Shown one piece after another: positions 48,861 through 56,609 of a DNA stretch of 64,000 nt (within the stretch, counting starts at the first letter, position 1; the number at the start of each line of letters is the position of its first letter). The notes below the pieces were generated by a model. That model ran no database searches and was not told the DNA's origin. It saw only the letters and a program-made list of their open reading frames with translations. The DNA lies in NCBI RefSeq assembly GCF_013363755.1, contig NZ_CP054840.1, positions 1,254,001 through 1,318,000 of the forward strand. Reading direction: 5' to 3'. Source of the stretch: Comamonas antarctica (GTDB lineage Bacteria > Pseudomonadota > Gammaproteobacteria > Burkholderiales > Burkholderiaceae_C). A program made the position numbers and the translations under genes.

Positions 48861-49658
48861 TCACTTGTCGAAGATGAAGGTGGCCTGGGCGCGCACGAAC
48901 CAGGTGCCGGCGTTGTCGGGCCGCACCACGTTGTAGCCCGCGCCGACGACGAAATTGATCGGCGCGCCCTTGGCGGGCTTGACCAGCGTCGAATAGGTCA
49001 TGCCCACCGGCACCGTCCAGCGCTGGCTGGAGCGCGACTCCTCCCAGTTCGCGGTGATGGTGCCGAGGTAGCCGACGGTGTGCACCGGGCTCAGCCGGTA
49101 GCTGACGATGGGCTGGATCTGCATCTGGTTCACCTTGGCGCGCGACTCGTCGCCGGCAAAGGACCAGAGCTGCGTCACCAGCGCGCCAACCGACCATTTC
49201 CCGGGCTGCGCCAGCACCAGCGCCGACGGTCCCGCGGCCCATTTGCCCGAGCCGAGCCGTTCATCGGTGGCGGTGCGCATCTGCAGCATCGGCCCTACGC
49301 CCCAGATCGCTCCACCCGCGGGCTTGACGGGCGAGAAGAAGCCTTCATAGGTGATGTCGCCCAGGCCATTGACGCGGTCTTGCGTGGGCGTGAGCGCCGG
49401 GCTCGAGACCACGGGCACGATCACGCGGTTGATCAGGCGCCAGTTCTCGCTGATGCGCACCGGGTAGACCGGCTGGAAATTCACGACATGCTGCGGCCGC
49501 TCCTGCGGCCCGGTCTTCAGGGTGCTGGTGAGCTGGATAGGCACCGAGATCATGTCGGCGACCGGGTTGGCCAGCTTCTTTTGCAGCTCTTCATCGGCCC
49601 GGGCGGGCAGGGCGGCCACGCAGGCCAGGGCGCAGGCGGCAATGGGGAGAATCTTCAT
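48861..49658 (-). CDS. outer-membrane beta-barrel-type protein, unknown function
   Basis: 265 residues with a signal peptide (cleavage after PARA). The rest is a succession of amphipathic strands ending in the aromatic-rich WFVRAQATFIFDK, as expected for a beta-barrel. The opening DLANPVADMISVPIQL-like block and GPMLQMRTATDERLGSGKWAAGP resemble a family often labelled 'neuromedin U' or 'transporter' by automatic annotation; neither name is informative. Its place between another barrel gene and the BASS gene suggests passage of a substrate through the outer membrane. Confidence 0.7.
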   Translation of the reverse strand: MKILPIAACALACVAALPARADEELQKKLANPVADMISVPIQLTSTLKTGPQERPQHVVNFQPVYPVRISENWRLINRVIVPVVSSPALTPTQDRVNGLGDITYEGFFSPVKPAGGAIWGVGPMLQMRTATDERLGSGKWAAGPSALVLAQPGKWSVGALVTQLWSFAGDESRAKVNQMQIQPIVSYRLSPVHTVGYLGTITANWEESRSSQRWTVPVGMTYSTLVKPAKGAPINFVVGAGYNVVRPDNAGTWFVRAQATFIFDK

Positions 49659-49665
49659 TGGCGCC

Positions 49666-50622
49666 TCACTTTCCCAGCGGCACCAGCAGCGTGGCCCAGG
49701 CGTTCCAGCCTTCGGCACGGTTTTTCGCGTCGAATTCCTTGTAGGCCTTCAGATTGAGGTACATCTTGCGGCCGCCCCAATCGAAGAAGTAGCCCAGCTG
49801 CGGGCCGATGGCCGTGACCTGCGACTTGAACTCCCCGAGCTTGGCGCCCGAGCCCGAGTCGCCCGTGAGCTGGTGGTAGAAATAGCCCACCGCGCCCACG
49901 AACACCTGCTGCGACACGAAATGCGAGGCTGCCCAGTCCAGGTGCATGGAGGTGCCGTTCTTGTAGTCGGTGTCCTTGTTCCTCCAGTTGTGGGTGAAGC
50001 CCAGCACCGCCGAGAACTCGTTTTTCTTGTCGAAGTAGGTATAGCCGCCACCCGCGTCGAGCGACCAGTGGTTCACGCCGACATTCGCCAGCCGGCCGGC
50101 GGTGTACGCGCCCACAGGGATTCCGCCCATGGTGTAGGCCATGAAGTTGTGCACGCCGCGGTTCCACTTCAGCGAGGCCGTCGGATAGAGGTCGGCAGCG
50201 CCGTTGAGCGAGTCGTGCTCGCTGCCCGAGACCTGGCCGCCGCCGGGGCCGGTCACGGTGGCCTGGATATTGGTTTTCATGTGCGCGCCGCCAATGCCCA
50301 TGCCCACGGCAGCCTGCGCACCCCAGACCGGCTTCTCGAAGGTATAGGTCGGCACGGCCAGCACCAGGTCGGCACGCGCTTTCAGGCCCAGTGCGACACG
50401 CCCGCCGCGCGTGAACGCCGCATCGCGTCCACCCTTGGCCGAAGTGTGGACGTAGAGGACGGGCATCGACCAGCCAGCCTCGCCCGGCACCGCCGCCAGG
50501 CTGCCCATCTGGCCGGGCAGCCAGAAGCTGATGCCACCTTCATCGGCGCGCGCCGGGCCTGCCAGTACAGCGGCAATGGCCGCGCCCGCCGAAATGCTTT
50601 TGATTGCCGCCCGCAAGTGCAT
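49666..50622 (-). CDS. outer-membrane protein, MetA-pathway of phenol degradation (SphA-like) family
   Basis: 318 residues: a signal peptide (cleavage after GPARA) followed by DEGGISFWLPGQMGSLAAVP, a very characteristic start for this family, then strands rich in aromatic residues (ASLKWNRGVHNFMAYTMGGIPVGAY; AIGPQLGYFFDWGGRKMYLNLK). Members are outer-membrane channels thought to import hydrophobic aromatic compounds. It is the first gene of the sulfatase operon and has a shared 18-bp motif 66 bp upstream. AAAGGGGCGG precedes the ATG. Confidence 0.85.
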   Translation of the reverse strand: MHLRAAIKSISAGAAIAAVLAGPARADEGGISFWLPGQMGSLAAVPGEAGWSMPVLYVHTSAKGGRDAAFTRGGRVALGLKARADLVLAVPTYTFEKPVWGAQAAVGMGIGGAHMKTNIQATVTGPGGGQVSGSEHDSLNGAADLYPTASLKWNRGVHNFMAYTMGGIPVGAYTAGRLANVGVNHWSLDAGGGYTYFDKKNEFSAVLGFTHNWRNKDTDYKNGTSMHLDWAASHFVSQQVFVGAVGYFYHQLTGDSGSGAKLGEFKSQVTAIGPQLGYFFDWGGRKMYLNLKAYKEFDAKNRAEGWNAWATLLVPLGK

Positions 50623-50688
50623 ATGCCGCCCCTTTTCGTAAAGCCTCTGAGCCTGTGGAAAATTGTCAGCCGCGCCGAAAGCGCTGAA

Positions 50689-50706
50689 ATTGGCCCTTGG
50701 TCCCAT
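50689..50706 (-). promoter_or_regulatory. shared inverted-repeat motif, copy 4 (upstream of the sulfatase operon)
   Basis: Plus-strand ATTGGCCCTTGGTCCCAT; on the coding strand ATGGGACCAAGGGCCAAT, one base different from copy 1. It ends 66 bp before the first ATG of the outer-membrane/BASS/sulfatase operon. Confidence 0.7.
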
Positions 50707-50722
50707 AGAGCGTTCGGCGTGC

Positions 50723-51886
50723 TCAGCGCAGCAGCGACGCCAGCGCCGCCAGCAGCACGTCGAAGGGAATCACCAGCAATACGACCGGCACCAGGGGCAG
50801 CAGGGTCGCGGCCGCGAGCGCCACGGCGCTCAGCAGATCCACCGGCACGACGCGCAGCGCGTGGATCCGGTCGACCACCTGGTAGAGATCCGCGGCCGCG
50901 GAGAAATCGCCGGTATCGAGCAGGTCGCCGCAGCGCGTCGGCGCGCCCTCGGAAAACCATTTCGCCTCGAACGCGCGGCCGAACTCGCTGGCCAGCGCGG
51001 CGTAGTCGCGCACCCCGCGCCACCAGGTGCGCATCAGCCGGGTGGAGAACAGCAGCAGCGGCGCGCCGCACAGCAGCAGCATGCCGGCCACCGCACCGAT
51101 GATGGCCATCCTGTGGTCGGCGAGCGGGATGCCGCCGTGCACGGTACGGTTGGCGATGGCGCCGGCCATCATGGCGCCGAAGGCCGCGGCAAACGGGCTG
51201 AACCCGCGCAGGGAATAGCCCACGAAGCCGATTCCACCGGCCTGGTCGGGATGCACCGGCACCAGGCACAGCGGCAGCTGGGAGACGCGCCACAGGAACC
51301 GGCTCCAGCGCGCGAGCCGCCACAGCCAGCCCAGCAGCAGCATCAGCAGCAGCGGCAGGCTCACGCAGGCGTTCCACCAGCCGGCCAGCGACAGCTGCGC
51401 GCCCGCGCGGTGCCAGGCCGGCAGTTCGTGCCACGGCAGGGCATGGGTGAGCACCGTGCTGAGCAAGAGGGCGATGCACAGCAGCGCCACGGCCGGCCAG
51501 CGCCGCGCGTGGCGCCGCCGCGTCGCGGCCACCAGCTGCGCAAAATGCTGGCCGCCGGGATCGGCGTCGTTGCACAGCGTTCCCAGCCGCTGCGCAATGC
51601 CGCCCAGAACCGCCATGCATACCCCCGTGCCCGCGATCAGGAGCGGACCGGCGCCCAGGTAACGCCCGATGGCGCCGAAATCGAGCAACAGCGTGCCGGC
51701 GGTGCCGGGCGCATAGAGCGTGCCCTCATGGGACGCCAGCAGGCACAGCGGCAGCCAGGCGACGGCGACGAAGGCGGCGATGCGCAATGGGGTATGGGCT
51801 TTCCAGGCCGCCAGCCGGGAGGCGAGGCGCCCGTCATCGAGCGGCGCCGGCAAGCGCTCCTGGAACAGCCCCTCGGTCAGGTCCAT
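50723..51886 (-). CDS. hypothetical polytopic membrane protein
   Basis: 387 residues with about six to eight hydrophobic helices in two clusters (35-110 and 130-200, then 255-290 and 355-380). Between them lies a soluble loop with QLPLCLVPVHPDQAGGIGFVGY, a motif seen in several uncharacterised membrane proteins. I do not recognise a function. Its promoter region is shared with the degenerate-receiver regulator and includes motif copy 5. It ends 17 bp before motif copy 4. Confidence 0.65.
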   Translation of the reverse strand: MDLTEGLFQERLPAPLDDGRLASRLAAWKAHTPLRIAAFVAVAWLPLCLLASHEGTLYAPGTAGTLLLDFGAIGRYLGAGPLLIAGTGVCMAVLGGIAQRLGTLCNDADPGGQHFAQLVAATRRRHARRWPAVALLCIALLLSTVLTHALPWHELPAWHRAGAQLSLAGWWNACVSLPLLLMLLLGWLWRLARWSRFLWRVSQLPLCLVPVHPDQAGGIGFVGYSLRGFSPFAAAFGAMMAGAIANRTVHGGIPLADHRMAIIGAVAGMLLLCGAPLLLFSTRLMRTWWRGVRDYAALASEFGRAFEAKWFSEGAPTRCGDLLDTGDFSAAADLYQVVDRIHALRVVPVDLLSAVALAAATLLPLVPVVLLVIPFDVLLAALASLLR

Positions 51887-51959
51887 GTCTTCCACACGCG
51901 TCTCCTCATTGCCTTGTGGCCGGGACCTGAAGCATCGCCGCGCGCCCCTGCTGCGGCCT

Positions 51960-51977
51960 ATGGGACCTTCGTCCAAT
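51960..51977 (+). promoter_or_regulatory. shared inverted-repeat motif, copy 5 (upstream of the degenerate-receiver regulator)
   Basis: ATGGGACCTTCGTCCAAT ends 34 bp before the ATG at 52012. It lies within the 125-bp divergent region and so may serve the membrane protein gene as well. Confidence 0.7.
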
Positions 51978-52011
51978 TCAACGCCACAGACGCGTGCCGA
52001 TACTGTGCCGC

Positions 52012-52632
52012 ATGGCTGTAGTTCATCTCATCAACAGTGACGAGCACACCCGCTGCGCGACCGGCAGCCTGCTGGCGGCTGCGGGCTACAAGGTGCATAC
52101 CTATGCCGTGGCCGGCGACTATCTGGTCATGGAGCCGGACAACGAGGTCGGCTGCCTGCTGCTGTCGCTGCACCTGCCCGGCGTGAACGGCCTGAAGTTC
52201 CAGGCGGCGCTGCGCCGCTATCCGGCCTACGAGCGCCCGATCATCTTTCTCACCGCCAACGCCGATGTGGCTTCGACCGTGCAGGCCATGCAGGCGGGCG
52301 CGCGTGACTTCCTCACCGAGCCCGTGGATGGCGAGACGCTGCTGGCCGCCGTGCGCGCCGCGGTCGAGCACGACCAGCGCCGGCGCGCCAACCAGGCGCT
52401 GTGCGATTTCGTGCGCAGCAGTATTGCCGCGCTCAGCGAGCGCGAGCGCAAGGTGCTCGACGGCATTGCCCAAGGGCGGCTCAACAAGCAGCTGGCGGTG
52501 GAACTGGGCGTCAGCGAACGCACCATCAAGGCCGACCGTTCGCAGGTGATGCACCGCCTGGGCGTGCGCTCCCTGGCGGAGATGGTGAAGTTGCTAATCG
52601 AGGCACGCTGCGACCGCGGCGGCTTCTCCTGA
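52012..52632 (+). CDS. LuxR-type regulator with a degenerate (pseudo-)receiver domain
   Basis: 206 residues built like FixJ: receiver (1-120) and LuxR helix-turn-helix (about 140-200; LSERERKVLDGIAQGRLNKQLAVELG and RTIKADRSQVMHRL). Aligned with the canonical regulator at 40424, every phosphorylation residue is changed. The acidic pair becomes Asn8/Ser9, the phosphoacceptor aspartate becomes Ser52 (LLLSLHLPG), and the conserved lysine becomes Glu103 (FLTEPVDG). It cannot be phosphorylated in the normal way. It may dimerise constitutively, bind a ligand, or partner with the canonical regulator. First of four co-directional genes. Confidence 0.88.
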   Translation: MAVVHLINSDEHTRCATGSLLAAAGYKVHTYAVAGDYLVMEPDNEVGCLLLSLHLPGVNGLKFQAALRRYPAYERPIIFLTANADVASTVQAMQAGARDFLTEPVDGETLLAAVRAAVEHDQRRRANQALCDFVRSSIAALSERERKVLDGIAQGRLNKQLAVELGVSERTIKADRSQVMHRLGVRSLAEMVKLLIEARCDRGGFS

Positions 52633-52643
52633 AAGGTGAATCC

Positions 52644-53414
52644 ATGAAACATGCGATCCTGGCCTGGGGGCTGGCCTTTGCCGGTGCCCTCGGAACCGTC
52701 TCCGCGATGGCGCAAACCGCGGCCGCGCCGACGTTGCTCGAACCCCAGGCCGTCGAGGCGCTGCGCAAGATGGGGCGCCATCTGCAGTCGCTGCAGTCGT
52801 TCAGCCTCAAGGCCCAGACTGCCACCGACCAGGTGCTGGTGAACGGACAGAAGGTGCAGCTGGATGCGGCGTTGACGCTATGGGCACACCGGCCCAACCG
52901 GCTGCGCGTCGACTTCGAGAGCGACCGGCGCCAGCGCCAGTTCTACTACGACGGCAGGTCGGTCACGGTCTATGGCAAGGCCTCGAACTACTACGCCCAG
53001 TTCGCGGCGCCGCCGACGCTCGACCAGCTGTTTGGCCGGGTCTTCGAGGAATTCGGCATCGATCTGCCGCTGGCCGATCTGTTTGCCTGGGGCGATCCCG
53101 CGGCCAAGCCCGAACAGCTGATCACCGCCCTGGCCATCGGCCCGGCCACCGTGCGCGGCGTGCCCTGCGAGCAGTACGCGTTCCGCCAGGACGGCCTCGA
53201 CTGGCAGCTCTGGATCCAGCGCGGCGCCCAGCCCCTGCCGCGGCGCCTGGTGCTCACCACCACCGATGACCCGGCGCGCCCGCAGTACACGGTGGACCTC
53301 GACTGGGTGCCTGGCGACACCCCGCCGGATTCGACGTTTGCCTTCGTGCCCCCGGATGGAGCGCAAGCCATTCAAGCGGTGCGCGCCAACGCGATTGCCA
53401 ACACCGCCCGGTAA
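52644..53414 (+). CDS. DUF2092-like exported protein
   Basis: 256 residues with a signal peptide (cleavage after AMAQ). The body is a LolA/LppX-like half-barrel: ALRKMGRHLQSLQSFSLKAQT, then LTLWAHRPNRLRVDFESDRRQRQFYYDGRSVTVY and RGVPCEQYAFRQDGLDWQLWIQ, matching the DUF2092 pattern. Such proteins may carry lipid-like molecules through the periplasm; that role is inferred from the fold. It starts 11 bp after the regulator gene, with GAAAGGTGA as ribosome site. Confidence 0.78.
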   Translation: MKHAILAWGLAFAGALGTVSAMAQTAAAPTLLEPQAVEALRKMGRHLQSLQSFSLKAQTATDQVLVNGQKVQLDAALTLWAHRPNRLRVDFESDRRQRQFYYDGRSVTVYGKASNYYAQFAAPPTLDQLFGRVFEEFGIDLPLADLFAWGDPAAKPEQLITALAIGPATVRGVPCEQYAFRQDGLDWQLWIQRGAQPLPRRLVLTTTDDPARPQYTVDLDWVPGDTPPDSTFAFVPPDGAQAIQAVRANAIANTAR

Positions 53415-53428
53415 CCAGGAGCCACGCC

Positions 53429-53836
53429 ATGAAACTGATCTCGATTCCCGCTGCCATGTGCGCACTGCTGGTGCTGGCTCCAGCCATGGGCGATGCCAGG
53501 GAAGTCCGGTCGGCCGCGCGCACCTCCGTGCACCAGAACCGCCCGCCGCCGCCGCCCGGTCATCCCATCCCGCCCCGCAATGTCAACGTGAACCACCATG
53601 TCGATATCGACGTCGACGTGGACGACCACTACCATCCCTGGGCCACGGCGGCGGCCGTGACCACCGCCGCTGTGGTGACCGGCGCGGTGATCGGCTCGAT
53701 GGTGCGTTCCGTGCCGCCCAACTGCAACACCGTCGTGGTCAACGGCATTTCCTACAGCCAGTGCGGCAACACCTGGTACCAGCCGCAGATGCAGGGCAGT
53801 TCGGTGACCTATGTGGTCGTCAACCCACCGCGCTAG
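53429..53836 (+). CDS. small secreted His/Asp- and Pro-rich protein
   Basis: 135 residues. A signal peptide (cleavage near AMGDA) is followed by a Pro-rich stretch (PPPPPGHPIPPRN), the acidic/His block VNHHVDIDVDVDDHYHP that could bind metal, a short hydrophobic segment (WATAAAVTTAAVVTGAVIGS) and a C-terminal domain with two cysteines (PPNCNTVVVNG and YSQCGNTWYQP), which resembles DUF6515-like tails. Function unknown. AGGAG precedes the ATG. It overlaps the start of the next gene by 26 bases, which suggests translational coupling. Confidence 0.75.
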   Translation: MKLISIPAAMCALLVLAPAMGDAREVRSAARTSVHQNRPPPPPGHPIPPRNVNVNHHVDIDVDVDDHYHPWATAAAVTTAAVVTGAVIGSMVRSVPPNCNTVVVNGISYSQCGNTWYQPQMQGSSVTYVVVNPPR

Positions 53837-54983
53837 CCGGCGCACCCGGCGGCTCGGCGGGGCCTGCGCGCTGTTGCTGTCTTGCGGCGCGGCCTGGGGC
53901 CAGAGCACCGCGGCGCTGGGCGACCAGATCGAGACCCAGGCGGTGCGCACGCAGGAGACCGCGGGCCCGCACCCGGTGGACCGCAAGCCCAGCTTCGTGG
54001 TCATGCCGATCCCGATGTCGGACCCGATGCTGGGCACCGGGCTCACACTGGCCGCGGCCGCGCTCTACAACCCCAACGGCAGCGAGCGGCCCTGGGTCAC
54101 GGGGGCAGGCGTGCTGGCCACCAGCAATGGCAGCCATGCCTATGGCGCCTTCCAGCAGGCGAGCTTTCTCGAGGACCGGCTGCGGGTGCTGGCATTTGCC
54201 GGCAAAGCCGACATGAACCTGCGCTTCTACGGCATCGGCTCCGCGGCGGGCGAGCAGGGCATCTCGGTGCCCACGCGCGACTCCGGCGACGTGGTGTTGG
54301 CGCAGGCGCTGTACGGCGTCACCAAGAACCTCTTCCTCGGCCTGCGCCTGCAAAGCACGCACATCAAGACCGAGCTCGATCTGAGCGAAGTCGGCAACCG
54401 GCTGGGCGTGAGCCTGCCTGCCATCGACCTGGACCACCGCACCGTGCTGCTGGGCCCGGCGCTCGACTACGACACGCGCGACAACCAGTTCATGCCGCGC
54501 AAGGGCGATTACGCCACGTTGCGCATCGGCTTCTCCAGCCCCAGCCTGGGCAGCGACCTGAGCTACCGCAATCTGCGCGCCGGGTATGCGAGGTATTGGC
54601 CGCTGAACCCGCGCTGGACGCTGGCCGGCCGGGTCTCGACCTGCGCCGTGGATGGCCGCGTGCCGTTTCCCGAACTGTGCCTCTATGGCGCGCAAAAGGA
54701 CTTGCGCGGCTATCCGACCGGGCAATACCGCGACCGCAATCTCTATGCGGCGCAAGCCGAGCTGCGCTGGCATTTCGGCGAGCGCTTTGGCGCGGTGTTC
54801 TTTGCCGGCACGGGCGCCGTCGCCCGCAAGTACTCCGAGCTGTTCAAGGAAACGCAGCTGCCGTCGGCCGGCGCCGGCCTGCGCTGGATGGCCAGCAAGA
54901 AATACGGCGTGAACGTCAGCGTCGACGTGGCCGTCGGACGCGACGGCCACGCCGTCTATTTCTATATCGGCGAGGCGTTCTAG
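53811..54983 (+). CDS. BamA/TamA (D15)-type outer-membrane beta-barrel protein without POTRA domains
   Basis: 390 residues. An N-terminal signal segment (CALLLSCGAAWGQ) leads into a 16-strand-type barrel: PMLGTGLTLAAAALYNP, YDTRDNQFMPRKGDYATLRIGF (a D15 hallmark), LYGAQKDLRGYPTGQYRDRN (the VRGF/Y-like loop) and a C-terminal strand ending IGEAF. There is no room for POTRA domains, so it is a stand-alone barrel like others found in operons with phosphatases or patatins. It is the last gene of the degenerate-regulator operon. Confidence 0.83.
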   Translation: MWSSTHRASRRTRRLGGACALLLSCGAAWGQSTAALGDQIETQAVRTQETAGPHPVDRKPSFVVMPIPMSDPMLGTGLTLAAAALYNPNGSERPWVTGAGVLATSNGSHAYGAFQQASFLEDRLRVLAFAGKADMNLRFYGIGSAAGEQGISVPTRDSGDVVLAQALYGVTKNLFLGLRLQSTHIKTELDLSEVGNRLGVSLPAIDLDHRTVLLGPALDYDTRDNQFMPRKGDYATLRIGFSSPSLGSDLSYRNLRAGYARYWPLNPRWTLAGRVSTCAVDGRVPFPELCLYGAQKDLRGYPTGQYRDRNLYAAQAELRWHFGERFGAVFFAGTGAVARKYSELFKETQLPSAGAGLRWMASKKYGVNVSVDVAVGRDGHAVYFYIGEAF

Positions 54984-55002
54984 CGCCCGCCAGCCCCGGT
55001 CG

Positions 55003-56142
55003 TCAGTCGCGCGGCCGGAAGCCGATCGTCAGCGAACTCGGCACCCGTCCGTTGATGTCCCGCGGCAGCGTATCGGTCTTGTGCAGCGCGCGCACCACGG
55101 CTTCATCCCAGGCCGCGTTGCCGCTGGACTGGGTCACGCGCACGCTGACGATGGTGCCGTCGGGCGAGGTGCGCACCGCGACTTCGGCGCGCGGGTTGCC
55201 GGCGACGTCATCTGGATAGACGATGTTGGGCTTGACCTTGGCCGCGACCTTGGCGCCATAGCCGGCCGAAGGCCCGCCCGTGGCCGAGCCATTGCCCTGG
55301 CCCTGGTTCGGGCTGCTGGCGCGCTCGGCGCTGCCACGCGAGGATTCGGAGCCGGCGCCGGCCGCGGCCTGCATGCGCGCCACATTGGCCGCACGGCGTG
55401 CTTCGGCCTCCTTGGCTTCCTTGGCGGCTTCTTCCTTCTTGCGCTTGTCCGCGGCCGCCTTGTCGGCCTTGGCTTTCTCGGCCTTGGCCTTTTCTTCCTT
55501 CTCGGCTTTTTCCGCGCGCGCTTTTTCTTCGCGTGCCTTTTCCTCACGCGCTTTTTCCTCGCGCTCGGCCTTGGCCTTATCGGCCTTTTCCTGCTTGGCC
55601 CGATCGGCCTTTTCCTGCTTGGCCTTTTCCGCCTTCTCGGCTTTTTCCTTCTCCAGGCGTTCCTTCTTCTCGGCCTCGAGTTTTTCGCGGCGCTCCTGTT
55701 CCTTCTTCTCGCGCTCGGCCTTGGCTTTTTCGGCCTTTTCGCGCTCGGCCTTTTCGGCGGCTTCGCGCTTTTTCTTGCGCTCCAGCGCGATCTCGGCTTC
55801 GTTGTCGTCGTCCTTTGGCGCCACGGCTGGGGGCGGCGGCGGCGGTGGCGCCACCACGGGCGGCGGTGGCGGTGGTGGCGGCTCGGGCTTCACTTCGGGT
55901 TCGGGTTTCGGCTCGGACGCTGGCGTCGGCTCGGGCGTGGGCGCCGGCGGAGCCGCTTCCTGCGGCAGGGCCGACCAGATCTCTGCCTCGACGGCGGCCT
56001 CCTGCATGGCGGGTGGCGTGCGCACCGCCCACAGCAGCGCCGCCACGAGCAGGCCGTGCGCCACGATCGCCAGAAGCCAGGCGCGCAGGCGCGGCGGCGG
56101 TGGAGGCGGGGCGAAGGGATCGTGTTCTGGCGGACGTGGCAT
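55003..56142 (-). CDS. tolA: TolA protein, energy-transducing envelope link
   Basis: 379 residues. One membrane helix (about 22-40: LRAWLLAIVAHGLLVAALLW), a Pro/Glu-rich segment (60-110), a very long Lys/Glu/Ala helix (about 118-255) and a C-terminal TolA domain (YGAKVAAKVKPNIVYPDDVAGNP, then SPDGTIVSVRVTQSSGNAAWDEAVVRAL). It links TolQR in the inner membrane to Pal during cell constriction. A TTG three codons upstream (56151) is an alternative start. Unusually, tolB and pal do not follow: the next gene downstream is convergent. Confidence 0.93.
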   Translation of the reverse strand: MPRPPEHDPFAPPPPPPRLRAWLLAIVAHGLLVAALLWAVRTPPAMQEAAVEAEIWSALPQEAAPPAPTPEPTPASEPKPEPEVKPEPPPPPPPPVVAPPPPPPPAVAPKDDDNEAEIALERKKKREAAEKAEREKAEKAKAEREKKEQERREKLEAEKKERLEKEKAEKAEKAKQEKADRAKQEKADKAKAEREEKAREEKAREEKARAEKAEKEEKAKAEKAKADKAAADKRKKEEAAKEAKEAEARRAANVARMQAAAGAGSESSRGSAERASSPNQGQGNGSATGGPSAGYGAKVAAKVKPNIVYPDDVAGNPRAEVAVRTSPDGTIVSVRVTQSSGNAAWDEAVVRALHKTDTLPRDINGRVPSSLTIGFRPRD

Positions 56143-56156
56143 GGGAGGCAAAGGCT

Positions 56157-56588
56157 TTACTGGCTGGATTTGACGTCAAGCGCCACGCGCTTCACGCCGG
56201 CGCGCTGCAACTGGGCCATGGTCTGCATGACGGTGTCGTAGCTGAGCGTCTTGTCGGCGGAGATCACGACGGCGCTGTCGTCGGCGGGCTGCTGCGCCTG
56301 CCAGGCCTTGGCGGCAAAGCCCAGTTCGTTGAGCAGCACCACCTGCTCGCTGCTGCCGGTCTTGAGGCGGATCGAGCCGTCCTTGTCGATCAGGATGCGC
56401 GCCAGGTTCTCGGTCGGCACGCGCGAGGCCTTGCCCGCGCTGGGCACGTTGATCGCGCCGGGCGTGAGCATCGGCGCCGTCACCATGAAGATGATCAGCA
56501 GCACCAGCATCACGTCGATGAACGGCACCATGTTGATTTCATTGACGGTGCGGCGCTGGCGGCCGCCACGGGAGGACACTGCAGGCAT
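56157..56588 (-). CDS. tolR: TolR, proton-channel subunit of Tol-Pal
   Basis: 143 residues; an ExbD/TolR protein with one N-terminal helix (NEINMVPFIDVMLVLLIIFM), in which the conserved membrane Asp in VPFIDVML is the proton-relay residue, and a periplasmic domain ending LDVKSSQ. It lies between tolQ and tolA and works with TolQ to energise TolA. Confidence 0.95.
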   Translation of the reverse strand: MPAVSSRGGRQRRTVNEINMVPFIDVMLVLLIIFMVTAPMLTPGAINVPSAGKASRVPTENLARILIDKDGSIRLKTGSSEQVVLLNELGFAAKAWQAQQPADDSAVVISADKTLSYDTVMQTMAQLQRAGVKRVALDVKSSQ

Positions 56589-56609
56589 GGGTTGGCTCCT
56601 GGTGGCAGC

